From positions 312,955 through 376,954 of the forward strand of contig DIJC01000014.1 in assembly GCA_002421005.1 (NCBI GenBank): 64,000 nt of DNA. Direction: 5' to 3'. This document shows, piece after piece, positions 57,008 through 64,000 of this stretch. The stretch's first letter is position 1. Every line of letters begins with the position of its first letter. The notes beneath the pieces were generated by a model. It ran no database searches and had not been told where the DNA came from. It worked only from the letters and a program-made list of their open reading frames with translations. The translations under genes and the position numbers were made by a program. The DNA comes from Enterobacteriaceae bacterium UBA5654 (GTDB lineage: Bacteria > Pseudomonadota > Gammaproteobacteria > Enterobacterales > Enterobacteriaceae).

Positions 57008-58406
57008 AGAAGCCGCCGGTGTCGGTGATGGCAGTAATCATCACGCTTGAACCGACCGCCGGATCGTGCCCCAGTTTGGTCATCACCATTGGGATAATCA
57101 CCCCCATAAAAGCCGCCACCAGCAGGTTGAGCACCATCGCCAGCGTCATCACGCCGCCGAGCGCCAGGTCGCCGTACAGCCACCAGGTGACTGCGCCCAT
57201 AATGCCGCCCCAAACCAGGCCGTTGATTAGCGCCACGCCCATTTCACGCAGGATCAGGAACGAAAAGTTGCCCGGCTGGATATACTGCAACGCCAGCGCG
57301 CGCACAATCATGGTAATGGTTTGATTGCCGGTATTGCCGCCAATGCCTGCCACAATGGGCATCAGCGAAGCCAGCGCCACCAGCCGCGAGATAGTGTGTT
57401 CGAAACCGTCGATCACCCGCGAAGCAATAAAAGCGGTGCAGAGGTTAACCGCCAGCCACGCCCAGCGCGTTTTTACCGCTTTATGTACCGGGGCGAAAAC
57501 GTCTTCGTCGCCGCTTAATCCCCCCATTCTGCGCAGGTCGTTATCGGTTTCCCGGTAAACCACATCGACAATTTCATCAATGGTAATACGCCCCATCAGC
57601 CTGCCGTCAGGATCGACCAGCGCGGCGCTAATCAGGTTGTCACGCTCAAACGTTCGCGCGGCCTGTTCCGCATCTTCCTGCGGATGGAAAGCCAGAATAT
57701 CGCGCTCCATCACCTCGCTAACCTTCAGGCCAGCGGGCGAGATCAAAATCATTTTCAGTTCAAGCTCGCCGAGCAGGGTTTTGTCGCGGTCGGTGACAAA
57801 CAGTTTATCGGTGTTTTCCGGCATTTTGCCGAGCCGCCGCAAATAGCGCTGGACCGTACCGAGCGTCACATCCGGGCGCACGGTAATGACCTCGAACTCC
57901 ATAATCGCGCCGACGCTGCCGGGGTCGTAATTCATTACCTGGCGCACCCGGGCCCGTTCAGCAGGCGGCAGCGTCGCCAGCAGTCTGCCGGTCAGATTAC
58001 GCGGCAGATGCTGAACAATGTAGATCTGCTCGTCGATATCAAGGGTATTCAGCGCCTCCAGCAGCGCCCGGTCGCTCATGCCTGCCACGAGGTCATCCCA
58101 CACGCTTTCCGAGGCTTCGAGCAGCACTTTGCCCCGTTTGCTATCGCCGATCAGCAGCCACAGGGCGCGACGCTCTTCGGCGGGCAGCGCTTCAAGCGTA
58201 TCCGCCAGGTCGGCGGGTTTGAGATGCTCAACCAGCACGCCCACTTCGGCAATTTGATTTTCCAGCGCGCCGCTGTCGTATTGCTCAACCAGAGTGAGCT
58301 TATTAAGCAGCGAGGAGGTAATGGCTTTATCGGTGGTGAGCAGCCAAATCAGGCGCGCACGCTCTTCATCGCGCAGTCTGGCGCTGTGTTTAGTCGAAAC
58401 GGACAT
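56970..58406 (-). CDS. mgtE: Magnesium transporter MgtE
   Basis: 478 residues: cytosolic N domain with MgtE_N helical repeats (DLADTLEALPAEERRALW), two CBS domains (about 140-260) that sense Mg2+, a plug helix, then five membrane helices with the conserved NTGNQTITMIVR and PMVMTKLGHDPAVGS segments. It lets Mg2+ into the cell when internal Mg2+ is low. E. coli K-12 lacks it. It overlaps the SulP gene by 38 bases at the 3' ends. An 11-bp hairpin lies just before its ribosome site. Confidence 0.94.
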   Translation of the reverse strand: MSVSTKHSARLRDEERARLIWLLTTDKAITSSLLNKLTLVEQYDSGALENQIAEVGVLVEHLKPADLADTLEALPAEERRALWLLIGDSKRGKVLLEASESVWDDLVAGMSDRALLEALNTLDIDEQIYIVQHLPRNLTGRLLATLPPAERARVRQVMNYDPGSVGAIMEFEVITVRPDVTLGTVQRYLRRLGKMPENTDKLFVTDRDKTLLGELELKMILISPAGLKVSEVMERDILAFHPQEDAEQAARTFERDNLISAALVDPDGRLMGRITIDEIVDVVYRETDNDLRRMGGLSGDEDVFAPVHKAVKTRWAWLAVNLCTAFIASRVIDGFEHTISRLVALASLMPIVAGIGGNTGNQTITMIVRALALQYIQPGNFSFLILREMGVALINGLVWGGIMGAVTWWLYGDLALGGVMTLAMVLNLLVAAFMGVIIPMVMTKLGHDPAVGSSVMITAITDTGGFFIFLGLATIFLL

Positions 58407-58424
58407 CGGCGATCCTTGAAGTCA

Positions 58425-58451
58425 GCGCAGCGGACGACGTGTCCGCTGCGC
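58425..58451 (-). promoter_or_regulatory. Perfect 11-bp hairpin in the mgtE leader
   Basis: GCGCAGCGGAC / GTCCGCTGCGC with a 5-base loop ends 18 bases upstream of the mgtE ATG, right next to the AAGGA ribosome site. No T-run follows, so it is not a simple terminator. Confidence 0.6.
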
Positions 58452-58504
58452 ATTAAGCATAGCGTGGAGTTTGTCAGCGAGATTAAACGGCGAGCGCGAA
58501 TGCG

Positions 58505-58539
58505 GGAAAAATGAGCAGCCCGTGCCGACCACGGGCTGC
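58505..58539 (-). terminator. Terminator after yojI
   Basis: GCAGCCCGTG / CACGGGCTGC form a 10-bp stem with a 5-base loop. On the minus strand it is followed by a TCATTTTT tract, 16 bases past the yojI stop. Confidence 0.88.
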
Positions 58540-58554
58540 AGAGGTCGGCGCTTA

Positions 58555-60198
58555 TCAGGCGGTGCGGGCGACGGCGTCGCGCGACGCTAAATCCCGCTCT
58601 TCGCCAGTTAACTCTGAAAGCTGACCGTCACGCATTTCCAGCAGCCGGTCAGCATGGATGAAATAATGGTCATCATGGCTGATGGCAAAAATCGTTTTGC
58701 CCATTGCCTGCATCAGCGGCAGCAGCACCTGATAAAACTCACGGCGGAAATGTGGGTCCTGATCCGCCGCCCATTCATCCAGCAGGATGATATCGCGTTC
58801 TTCTGCCAGCGCCAGCAGCAGCGCCACGCGTTTCTTCTGCCCTTTCGACAGCTTCAGGTCGAGGATCTTACCGTTTTCCAGCTTTAGCTTATGGCTCATT
58901 TTAAGCTGGGCGATCCAGCGATCGACCAGCGCAGGATCGGCCTGTTTACCCTCTGCGCCCAGCAACTGGTCGAACAGCCAGACATCGGTAAATACCGCAG
59001 AAAACAGTTTGCGATAATCTTCCGGCCGGTCGGCAGCCAGCGGCTCGCCATCAAGCAGAATTTGCCCGGAAACCGGCTGATACAGCCCGGTTAGCAGCAT
59101 CGCCAGGGTGGATTTGCCGCTGCCGTTGCCGCCAATCAGAAACACCAGTTCGCCGCGTTTCAGCGTCAGGTTAATCGGCCCAACTGAAAACGCATTGTCC
59201 TGATAGCGAAACATCACGTCGCGCAGTTCCAGCGTCTGCCACTGCGGATAAAGTTCAGGCTGCGGGAATTCCGGCTTGTAGGGGGCCAGTTCGAACTGTC
59301 TGAGTTTTTTAAACGCGACCTGGGCGCTTAACAGCGTGGGCAGCGCGCCGACGGCGGAAAGCAGCGGCGTGCGCAGGAATAACAGCGTTAATGAATAGGT
59401 CGCCGCCACGTTGGTATCGGCCCAGCCGAGGCTGTTTGCCATCCAGAACACCAGCCCGATAGCGCCGAGCATCATAATATTCGACCAGTTCACCGCGCTC
59501 AGGTGAAACGTATCGGCGCGGACAATGTGGTGGCGATACTCTCTGGCGTCCGGGATATAAATGGTATTGAAGATATGCTCCGCCCGCTCGCGGTTGAGGG
59601 TCAGCTCTTTGCGCCCTTCCAGCACCGTCTGGTAATCGTGATACAGCTTATCTTCGGTTTCGCGCAGCCTTGCCATATGCCGGTAAACGCGGGCAACCAG
59701 CATAAAGCCGCCCCAGATGGTCAGTGCCATCCATAGCGCGGTGATCAGCAGCATTTTGGTGGACAGCATTGCCAGATACGCCGCAGAGCCAAAGGTGAGA
59801 ATAATCCCCTGCACCAGTTCCGGCAGGCGCACAAAAGCAATGGTGATGTTACGCACGTCGCTGGTCAGCCCCGCCAGCAGCGCGGCGCTGCCGAGCTTCT
59901 CAATACGCTCAACCTGAGTATCCAGAATACGCTTGATGAACTCGCTGCGCAGGCGATAGACAAAATGATGGCCGAGGGTGGTCAGCGCCAGCTGCGAGCC
60001 GAGCGTGACCGCCATTAACAGCAGCAGCAGACCCAGAAACTCCGGCAGCACTGTTAGCGTCGTATCCACGGATTCGATCAGGCGCAGGTTGATGAAGGCG
60101 ATAAGCCCGATGCCCAGCGCAGCGCTGACTAAACTTAGCGCCATAACGGCGATAAAAGGCCAGCGGTACTGCCGCCAGACCAGCAGGAGAAGTTCCAT
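58555..60198 (-). CDS. yojI: YojI, ABC exporter (microcin J25 efflux)
   Basis: 547 residues: N-terminal six-helix exporter domain and a C-terminal ATPase with Walker [10 protein letters not shown], the unusual signature LSKGQKKR and Walker [14 protein letters not shown]. The family is SyrD/PvdE-like. In E. coli it expels microcin J25 with TolC. The start at 60198 ([13 protein letters not shown]) matches E. coli; three earlier codons are ignored. Confidence 0.96.
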   Translation of the reverse strand: MELLLLVWRQYRWPFIAVMALSLVSAALGIGLIAFINLRLIESVDTTLTVLPEFLGLLLLLMAVTLGSQLALTTLGHHFVYRLRSEFIKRILDTQVERIEKLGSAALLAGLTSDVRNITIAFVRLPELVQGIILTFGSAAYLAMLSTKMLLITALWMALTIWGGFMLVARVYRHMARLRETEDKLYHDYQTVLEGRKELTLNRERAEHIFNTIYIPDAREYRHHIVRADTFHLSAVNWSNIMMLGAIGLVFWMANSLGWADTNVAATYSLTLLFLRTPLLSAVGALPTLLSAQVAFKKLRQFELAPYKPEFPQPELYPQWQTLELRDVMFRYQDNAFSVGPINLTLKRGELVFLIGGNGSGKSTLAMLLTGLYQPVSGQILLDGEPLAADRPEDYRKLFSAVFTDVWLFDQLLGAEGKQADPALVDRWIAQLKMSHKLKLENGKILDLKLSKGQKKRVALLLALAEERDIILLDEWAADQDPHFRREFYQVLLPLMQAMGKTIFAISHDDHYFIHADRLLEMRDGQLSELTGEERDLASRDAVARTA

Positions 60199-60271
60199 AA
60201 ATAGCATCCGCGAGAAAAATCAGCCCGCAGTTTAAACTGCCCTCCGCTGACATCAAGAATAATTCTTATTT

Positions 60272-60922
60272 TTATTCAACTTCTCCGGCCTGGCGGAAGG
60301 TCAGGTTATAGCGGCAGCGCCCGGTAGCGGGATGATCGCCCTCTTTAATCGGCTGAATGCCATGATAAAACAGCCGCGATTCGCCGCCCCATACCACCAC
60401 GTCGCCGTGCTCAAGCAACATACGCTTCAGCGGATCGTTACGTTTCAGACCGCCGAACTGAAAAATGGCCGGTAGCCCCAGGGATACGGAGACAATCGGC
60501 GCGCGCAGGTTTTTCTCGTCTTTATCCTGATGCAGCGACAGTTTACTGCCCGGCAGATAGCGGTTAATCAGGCAGGCGTCCGGGCGGAAATCCGGGTAGC
60601 CCGCGCGTTTCGCCGCCGCATCCGCCAGCTGACTGAAGACCGCCGGGACCGGCGGCCAGGGCTCTTCGGTCAGCGGATCGCGCGTGGCGTACAGGTAGCC
60701 CCGGCTGTCGGTGGTCCAGCCCAGCGGGCCACAGTTGGTCATCGCCACCGACATGGTGTAGCCGCCGGGCGTGGTCATCTGGCGGAAGGGAGAGACGCGG
60801 GCCACGTCGTCAATGGCCGCCAGCAGTTGCCCGCCGCGGCTAAGGGCAAACCGGCGCAGGATGGTAGCACCGGGCGCTAACGGCTCGTCCCAGGGTTCGG
60901 CTTCGGCAAAGAGATCGAGCAT
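60272..60922 (-). CDS. alkB: AlkB, alkylated-DNA dioxygenase
   Basis: A 216-residue Fe(II)/2-oxoglutarate dioxygenase that removes 1-methyladenine and 3-methylcytosine from DNA and RNA. The iron ligands are HQD in LSLHQDKDE and His in RLFYHGIQP; the 2-oxoglutarate arginines are in RCRYNLTFR. It is the second gene of the ada operon. Its start overlaps the 3' end of ada by 46 bases, so translation is coupled to ada. Confidence 0.96.
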   Translation of the reverse strand: MLDLFAEAEPWDEPLAPGATILRRFALSRGGQLLAAIDDVARVSPFRQMTTPGGYTMSVAMTNCGPLGWTTDSRGYLYATRDPLTEEPWPPVPAVFSQLADAAAKRAGYPDFRPDACLINRYLPGSKLSLHQDKDEKNLRAPIVSVSLGLPAIFQFGGLKRNDPLKRMLLEHGDVVVWGGESRLFYHGIQPIKEGDHPATGRCRYNLTFRQAGEVE

Positions 60923-61983
60923 GATTCCTCCTGTTGAGCTTCACGACGCAGTAACGCGGCTTTTCGCGCCGTTCCCCAGCGATAGCCGGACAGCGCGCCG
61001 TCCTGACGGATAACCCGATGGCAGGGAATAATCAGCGCCAGTTTATTGGCAGCGCAGGCGCTGGCAACCGCCCGCACCGCCTGAGGTTGACCCACCGCCT
61101 GCGCGATTTGCTGATAGCTGCGGGTTTCGCCTGCCGGGATCTCGCAGAGCGCCTGCCAGACCCGCATCTGAAACGCGGTGCCGCGTAAATCTAACGGCAA
61201 CGGTAGCGCAGAAGTGGGCGTTTCCAGCCGGTCAATGACCTCTTTTACCTGCTCACCAAACGCGGTGTCGCCCGTCTGTAATTGCGCGCGGGGAAACAGT
61301 CGCTGAAGAGAGGCGGTGAGTTCATCTTCGCTGTCGCCGAGTAAGATCGCGCAGATCCCTCTTTCGCTGGCAGCAACCAGACAGACGCCAAGAGAACAGT
61401 AACCCGCTGCAAAACGAACGCTCATCGCCTCGCCGCCGCTGCGATACTGACGCGCGGTCATGCCAAGCGTGGCATCCGCACGGCGATAAAAAGCGCTGCT
61501 GGCAGAAAAGCCCGCGTTCATCACCGCGTCGGTCACGGTTTCTCCTTCCGCCAGTGCGGTTCGTAACCGCTGCGCGCGCTGTGCCTGCTGCCAGGCTTTC
61601 GGGGTGACGCCAGTGACGGATTTAAACAGGCGATGTAAATGAAAGGGGCTGACGGCCAGCGTGCTTGCCAGCGCCGCAAGCGTCAGCGGCTGCTCCCGCG
61701 ACAGCAACCGGCAGGCGCGGGCTACGATTTCATGGCGGGCGGCCTGCGGCGAGAGCGCATCCGGGCGGCAGCGTTTACAGGGACGGAATCCCGCTGCCAG
61801 CGCAGCCTGCGCATCGGCATAAAAACGCACATTTTGCCGCAGGGCATGACGCGCCCGGCACGAGGGGCGGCAAAAGATCCCGGTGGTGATCACCGCAAAG
61901 ACAAACTGCCCGTCGGCGGTGGCATCGCGACTGAGCACCGCCTGCCAGCGGCGCTCATCGTCAGTCATGGTTTTGAGTTTCAT
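60877..61983 (-). CDS. ada: Ada, methyl-DNA repair protein and regulator
   Basis: 368 residues. The N-terminal zinc domain has Cys residues in GIFCRPSCRA and FRPCKRC; the first accepts methyl from phosphotriesters and turns Ada into an activator. An AraC-type HTH (LAALASTLAVSPFHLHRLF) follows, and the C-terminal methyltransferase has the acceptor Cys in IIPCHRV. It activates its own operon, alkA and aidB. It is about 14 residues longer than E. coli Ada, because its C-terminus continues into the start of alkB before stopping. Confidence 0.96.
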   Translation of the reverse strand: MKLKTMTDDERRWQAVLSRDATADGQFVFAVITTGIFCRPSCRARHALRQNVRFYADAQAALAAGFRPCKRCRPDALSPQAARHEIVARACRLLSREQPLTLAALASTLAVSPFHLHRLFKSVTGVTPKAWQQAQRAQRLRTALAEGETVTDAVMNAGFSASSAFYRRADATLGMTARQYRSGGEAMSVRFAAGYCSLGVCLVAASERGICAILLGDSEDELTASLQRLFPRAQLQTGDTAFGEQVKEVIDRLETPTSALPLPLDLRGTAFQMRVWQALCEIPAGETRSYQQIAQAVGQPQAVRAVASACAANKLALIIPCHRVIRQDGALSGYRWGTARKAALLRREAQQEESCSISLPKPNPGTSR

Positions 61984-62040
61984 ACGCAGGCTCCTGCTAT
62001 AAGGGTAGCCTTACTCTGGCGGAAAGCGGACGTAAAAAAA

Positions 62041-62061
62041 CCGACAATCTTGCTTTCTAAT
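62041..62061 (-). promoter_or_regulatory. Ada box upstream of ada
   Basis: On the minus strand ATTAGAAAGCAAGATTGTCG aligns with the E. coli ada-box region (AATTAAAGCGCAAGATTGTT). It lies about 60 bases before ada and overlaps the last codons of apbE. Confidence 0.7.
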
Positions 62062-63112
62062 TTTTTGTGTCGATGACAAAGTTGGCAAACTGCGGTGACA
62101 TCCAGGTGGTAAAACCGTCGCCCTCTTTGACAATCATATACACCGCCAGCCCCTGCTCGCGCGCCACCTCTTTCGCCTGTTGCGGCCCAAGCACCATCAG
62201 CCCGGTGTCCCAGCTATCCGCTTCCAGCGCGCTGGGCGCGATAACCGTCACCGAAACCAGTCGGTGCTCAATAGGTCGCCCGCTTTGCGGATCGATCACG
62301 TGCGAGATGCGTTTACCGTCCAGTTCGTAATAATTACGATAGCTGCCGGAGGTGCTGATACCGTGACCGTTGATATCCACCACCGCCTGCACCGCATTTT
62401 CACGGTCGGTCGGTTTCTGGATCGCCACCCGCCACGGTTTGCCTTCGCCGTTATTGCCCCGGCTGACCAGCGCGCCGCCGACGGACACCAGATAGCGGGA
62501 AATCCCCTCCTGCTCCATCAGCCGTGCAAGGTGATCGGCGGCATAGCCTTCGCCGACGGTCGAGAGATCGACAAACAAATCAGCAATATCTTTTTGCAGG
62601 TACTGACGTCCGGCCATGTTGATTACCGTGAGATGCTGTAATCCCGTGCGCGCTTTGGCGGCGGCAATCTGCTGGTCATCCGGGATTTTTTCCGGCTGTT
62701 TGTCGGGGCCGAATCCCCACAGGTTTACCAGCGGTCCGACGGTGATATCCATCGCGCCGTGGGTTTTAGCCCCAATGCGCAGCGCTTCGGTGACGATATC
62801 CGCCATCGCTTCGTTCACCGGCCACGGCGTAATGCTTTGCGAATGATTGAAGCGCATTAACGCTGAGTCTGGCTTCCAGGTCGAAAGCAGCTGGTCGTCA
62901 GCATCAAGCTGGGTCTGAATTTTTTGCTGTAGTTCTTCCGCCCGGCGCGGATCGGCGTTAATAACGCTTACCCGCCATACGGTGCCCATCGTTTTCCCTT
63001 CCAGCACGGTGGACGCTGCCGGGGCAGGCGCGGCAGCAACCGGCGCATCATCGCAGCCTGCCAGCAATACGGTGGCAGCCAACAGGGCCGCACGAAAAAA
63101 AGTTATTTCCAT
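62057..63112 (-). CDS. apbE: ApbE, FAD:protein FMN transferase
   Basis: A 351-residue periplasmic lipoprotein (lipobox LLAGC, Cys20) that attaches FMN to threonines of flavoproteins such as Nqr/Rnf subunits, using FAD. The family segments are TMGTVWRVSV, MDITVGPLVNLWGFG, DLSTVGEGYAADHL and SHVIDPQSGRPI. It lies between ompC and ada as in E. coli. Its stop overlaps the ada box. Confidence 0.96.
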   Translation of the reverse strand: MEITFFRAALLAATVLLAGCDDAPVAAAPAPAASTVLEGKTMGTVWRVSVINADPRRAEELQQKIQTQLDADDQLLSTWKPDSALMRFNHSQSITPWPVNEAMADIVTEALRIGAKTHGAMDITVGPLVNLWGFGPDKQPEKIPDDQQIAAAKARTGLQHLTVINMAGRQYLQKDIADLFVDLSTVGEGYAADHLARLMEQEGISRYLVSVGGALVSRGNNGEGKPWRVAIQKPTDRENAVQAVVDINGHGISTSGSYRNYYELDGKRISHVIDPQSGRPIEHRLVSVTVIAPSALEADSWDTGLMVLGPQQAKEVAREQGLAVYMIVKEGDGFTTWMSPQFANFVIDTKN

Positions 63113-63192
63113 CTGTCATTATCCTCTTACTTTTGCAGCGCAAGAGTACACCTGTTCGATAGTCTCAGAACATCCGAACTGTGCGCATAAAA

Positions 63193-63212
63193 AAAGGGCC
63201 CGCAGGCCCTTT
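63193..63212 (-). terminator. Terminator after ompC
   Basis: AAAGGGCC / GGCCCTTT stem with a 4-base loop, followed on the minus strand by further Ts, 17 bases beyond the ompC stop. Confidence 0.9.
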
Positions 63213-63229
63213 AGCATGTGAACGGATTT

Positions 63230-64000
63230 TTAGAACTGGTAAACCAGACCCAGCGCGACGATATCGTCGGTGCTTACGCCCGCAGCGCGGGTGAAGTCGT
63301 TGTCATCCAGCAGGTTGATTTTGTAGTCAACGTAGGTAGACATGTTTTTGTTGAAGTAGTAAGTCGCACCCACATCAACGTATTTCAGCAGATCCTGATC
63401 GCCATAGTTTACAACGCCGTTATTGATGTCTTTACCTTTGGATTGCAGGTAAGCCACGGACGGACGCAGACCGAAGTCAAACTGGTACTGGGCAACCGCT
63501 TCAAAGTTCTGCGCTTTGTCTGCAAAACCGTACGCGTCAGAACCGCTGCTGCCGCCAAAGCGGGTAGCGTTATAGGTCTGGGAGTACTGTGCAGCCAGGT
63601 AAACATTATTCGCGTCGTATTTCACGCCGCCGGAGTAAGTGGTTGCACGATCGCCGCTACCGTAGATGCCCGGCAGGTCATTCTGATCGGAAGTACGTTT
63701 GGAGCTGGCAACGGCACCACCCGCGCTGAAACCGTAACCCATATCGTAGGTTACAGAACCGCCGAAGCCGTCACCGTTCTGACGCAGTACGCTACGGCCA
63801 CCGATGTCTTCGCCGCTGGCGTCGCCGTTGCTACCCTGGTACTGGAGGGCAAAGTTCAGGCCGTCAACCAGACCGAAGAAGTCGGTGTTACGGTAGGTCG
63901 CCACGCCGTTAGCACGCGATTGCAGGAAGTTATCCGCACCGTAAGTGTCGCCGCCGAATTCCGGCAGAACGTCGGTCCATGATGTTACATCGTAAACGAC
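63230..64000 (-). CDS. ompC: Outer-membrane porin OmpC, C-terminal part (runs off the window)
   Basis: The frame is open from the right edge (64000) to TAA at 63230-63232, about 256 residues. It begins mid-protein ([20 protein letters not shown]) and ends with the porin terminal strand ALGLVYQF, whose final Phe directs BAM assembly. Alternating beta strands and the loop [12 protein letters not shown] fit a general trimeric porin. Synteny with apbE points to OmpC rather than OmpF. The start, the OmpR sites and micF are outside the window. Confidence 0.93.
   Translation of the reverse strand, partial: VVYDVTSWTDVLPEFGGDTYGADNFLQSRANGVATYRNTDFFGLVDGLNFALQYQGSNGDASGEDIGGRSVLRQNGDGFGGSVTYDMGYGFSAGGAVASSKRTSDQNDLPGIYGSGDRATTYSGGVKYDANNVYLAAQYSQTYNATRFGGSSGSDAYGFADKAQNFEAVAQYQFDFGLRPSVAYLQSKGKDINNGVVNYGDQDLLKYVDVGATYYFNKNMSTYVDYKINLLDDNDFTRAAGVSTDDIVALGLVYQF

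Overview
This window is a stretch of an enterobacterial chromosome (Enterobacteriaceae, in or near the Enterobacter/Leclercia/Kosakonia/Citrobacter group). The proteins match the Escherichia coli 'yei/yej' region gene for gene: mglBAC, galS, yeiB, folE, yeiG, lysP, yeiE, yeiH, nfo, fruBKA, setB, yeiW, yeiP, yeiQ, yeiR, lpxT, mepS, yejABEF, yejG, bcr, rsuA, radD, rplY, yejK, yejL, yejM, proL, mqo, yojI, ada-alkB, apbE, ompC. Several loci that E. coli K-12 has here are missing: preTA, cirA, the nupX/rihB/psu block, rtn, and narP-ccm-nap-eco. Extra genes are an MFS transporter beside folE, a uxuA copy beside yeiQ, a DinI-like SOS gene, a SulP transporter and mgtE. No species name can be fixed from the sequence alone.

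Layout. 1-500: end of a sanA-like gene and a frameshifted Xre-type gene. 498-5600: galactose ABC importer and its repressor galS, with CRP and GalR/GalS operators at both promoters. 5600-14400: yeiB, folE, transporters (YjiJ-type, LysP, YeiH), yeiE, nfo. 14400-18300: fructose PTS operon fruBKA with two Cra operators. 18573-19754: setB.

19931-32903: an AT-rich genomic island of about 13 kb inserted into yeiW. The two halves of yeiW lie at the two ends, with a TTGCC core at both junctions. A 638-residue large serine recombinase reads inward from the left end. Cargo: a DUF1311/LprI-like secreted protein with a small partner and a lipoprotein; a complete Gabija defence pair (gajA, gajB); a small resolvase-type recombinase; a minimal family-A DNA polymerase-like protein that has only the polymerase core; and a retron (structured RNA, unannotated 51-residue cationic peptide, Xre protein, reverse transcriptase). 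At the right end the island carries its own complete, diverged yeiW, which probably replaces the copy it broke. The retron with its extra peptide and the stand-alone family-A polymerase are the most promising leads for undescribed biology.

33129-64000: return to core genome: yeiP(efpL), uxuA/yeiQ, yeiR, lpxT, mepS, the Yej peptide/microcin C importer, bcr, rsuA, radD, rplY, yejKLM, tRNA-Pro(GGG), an SOS-controlled dinI-like gene with a consensus LexA box, mqo, SulP, mgtE, yojI, the ada-alkB adaptive-response operon, apbE, and ompC running off the right edge.
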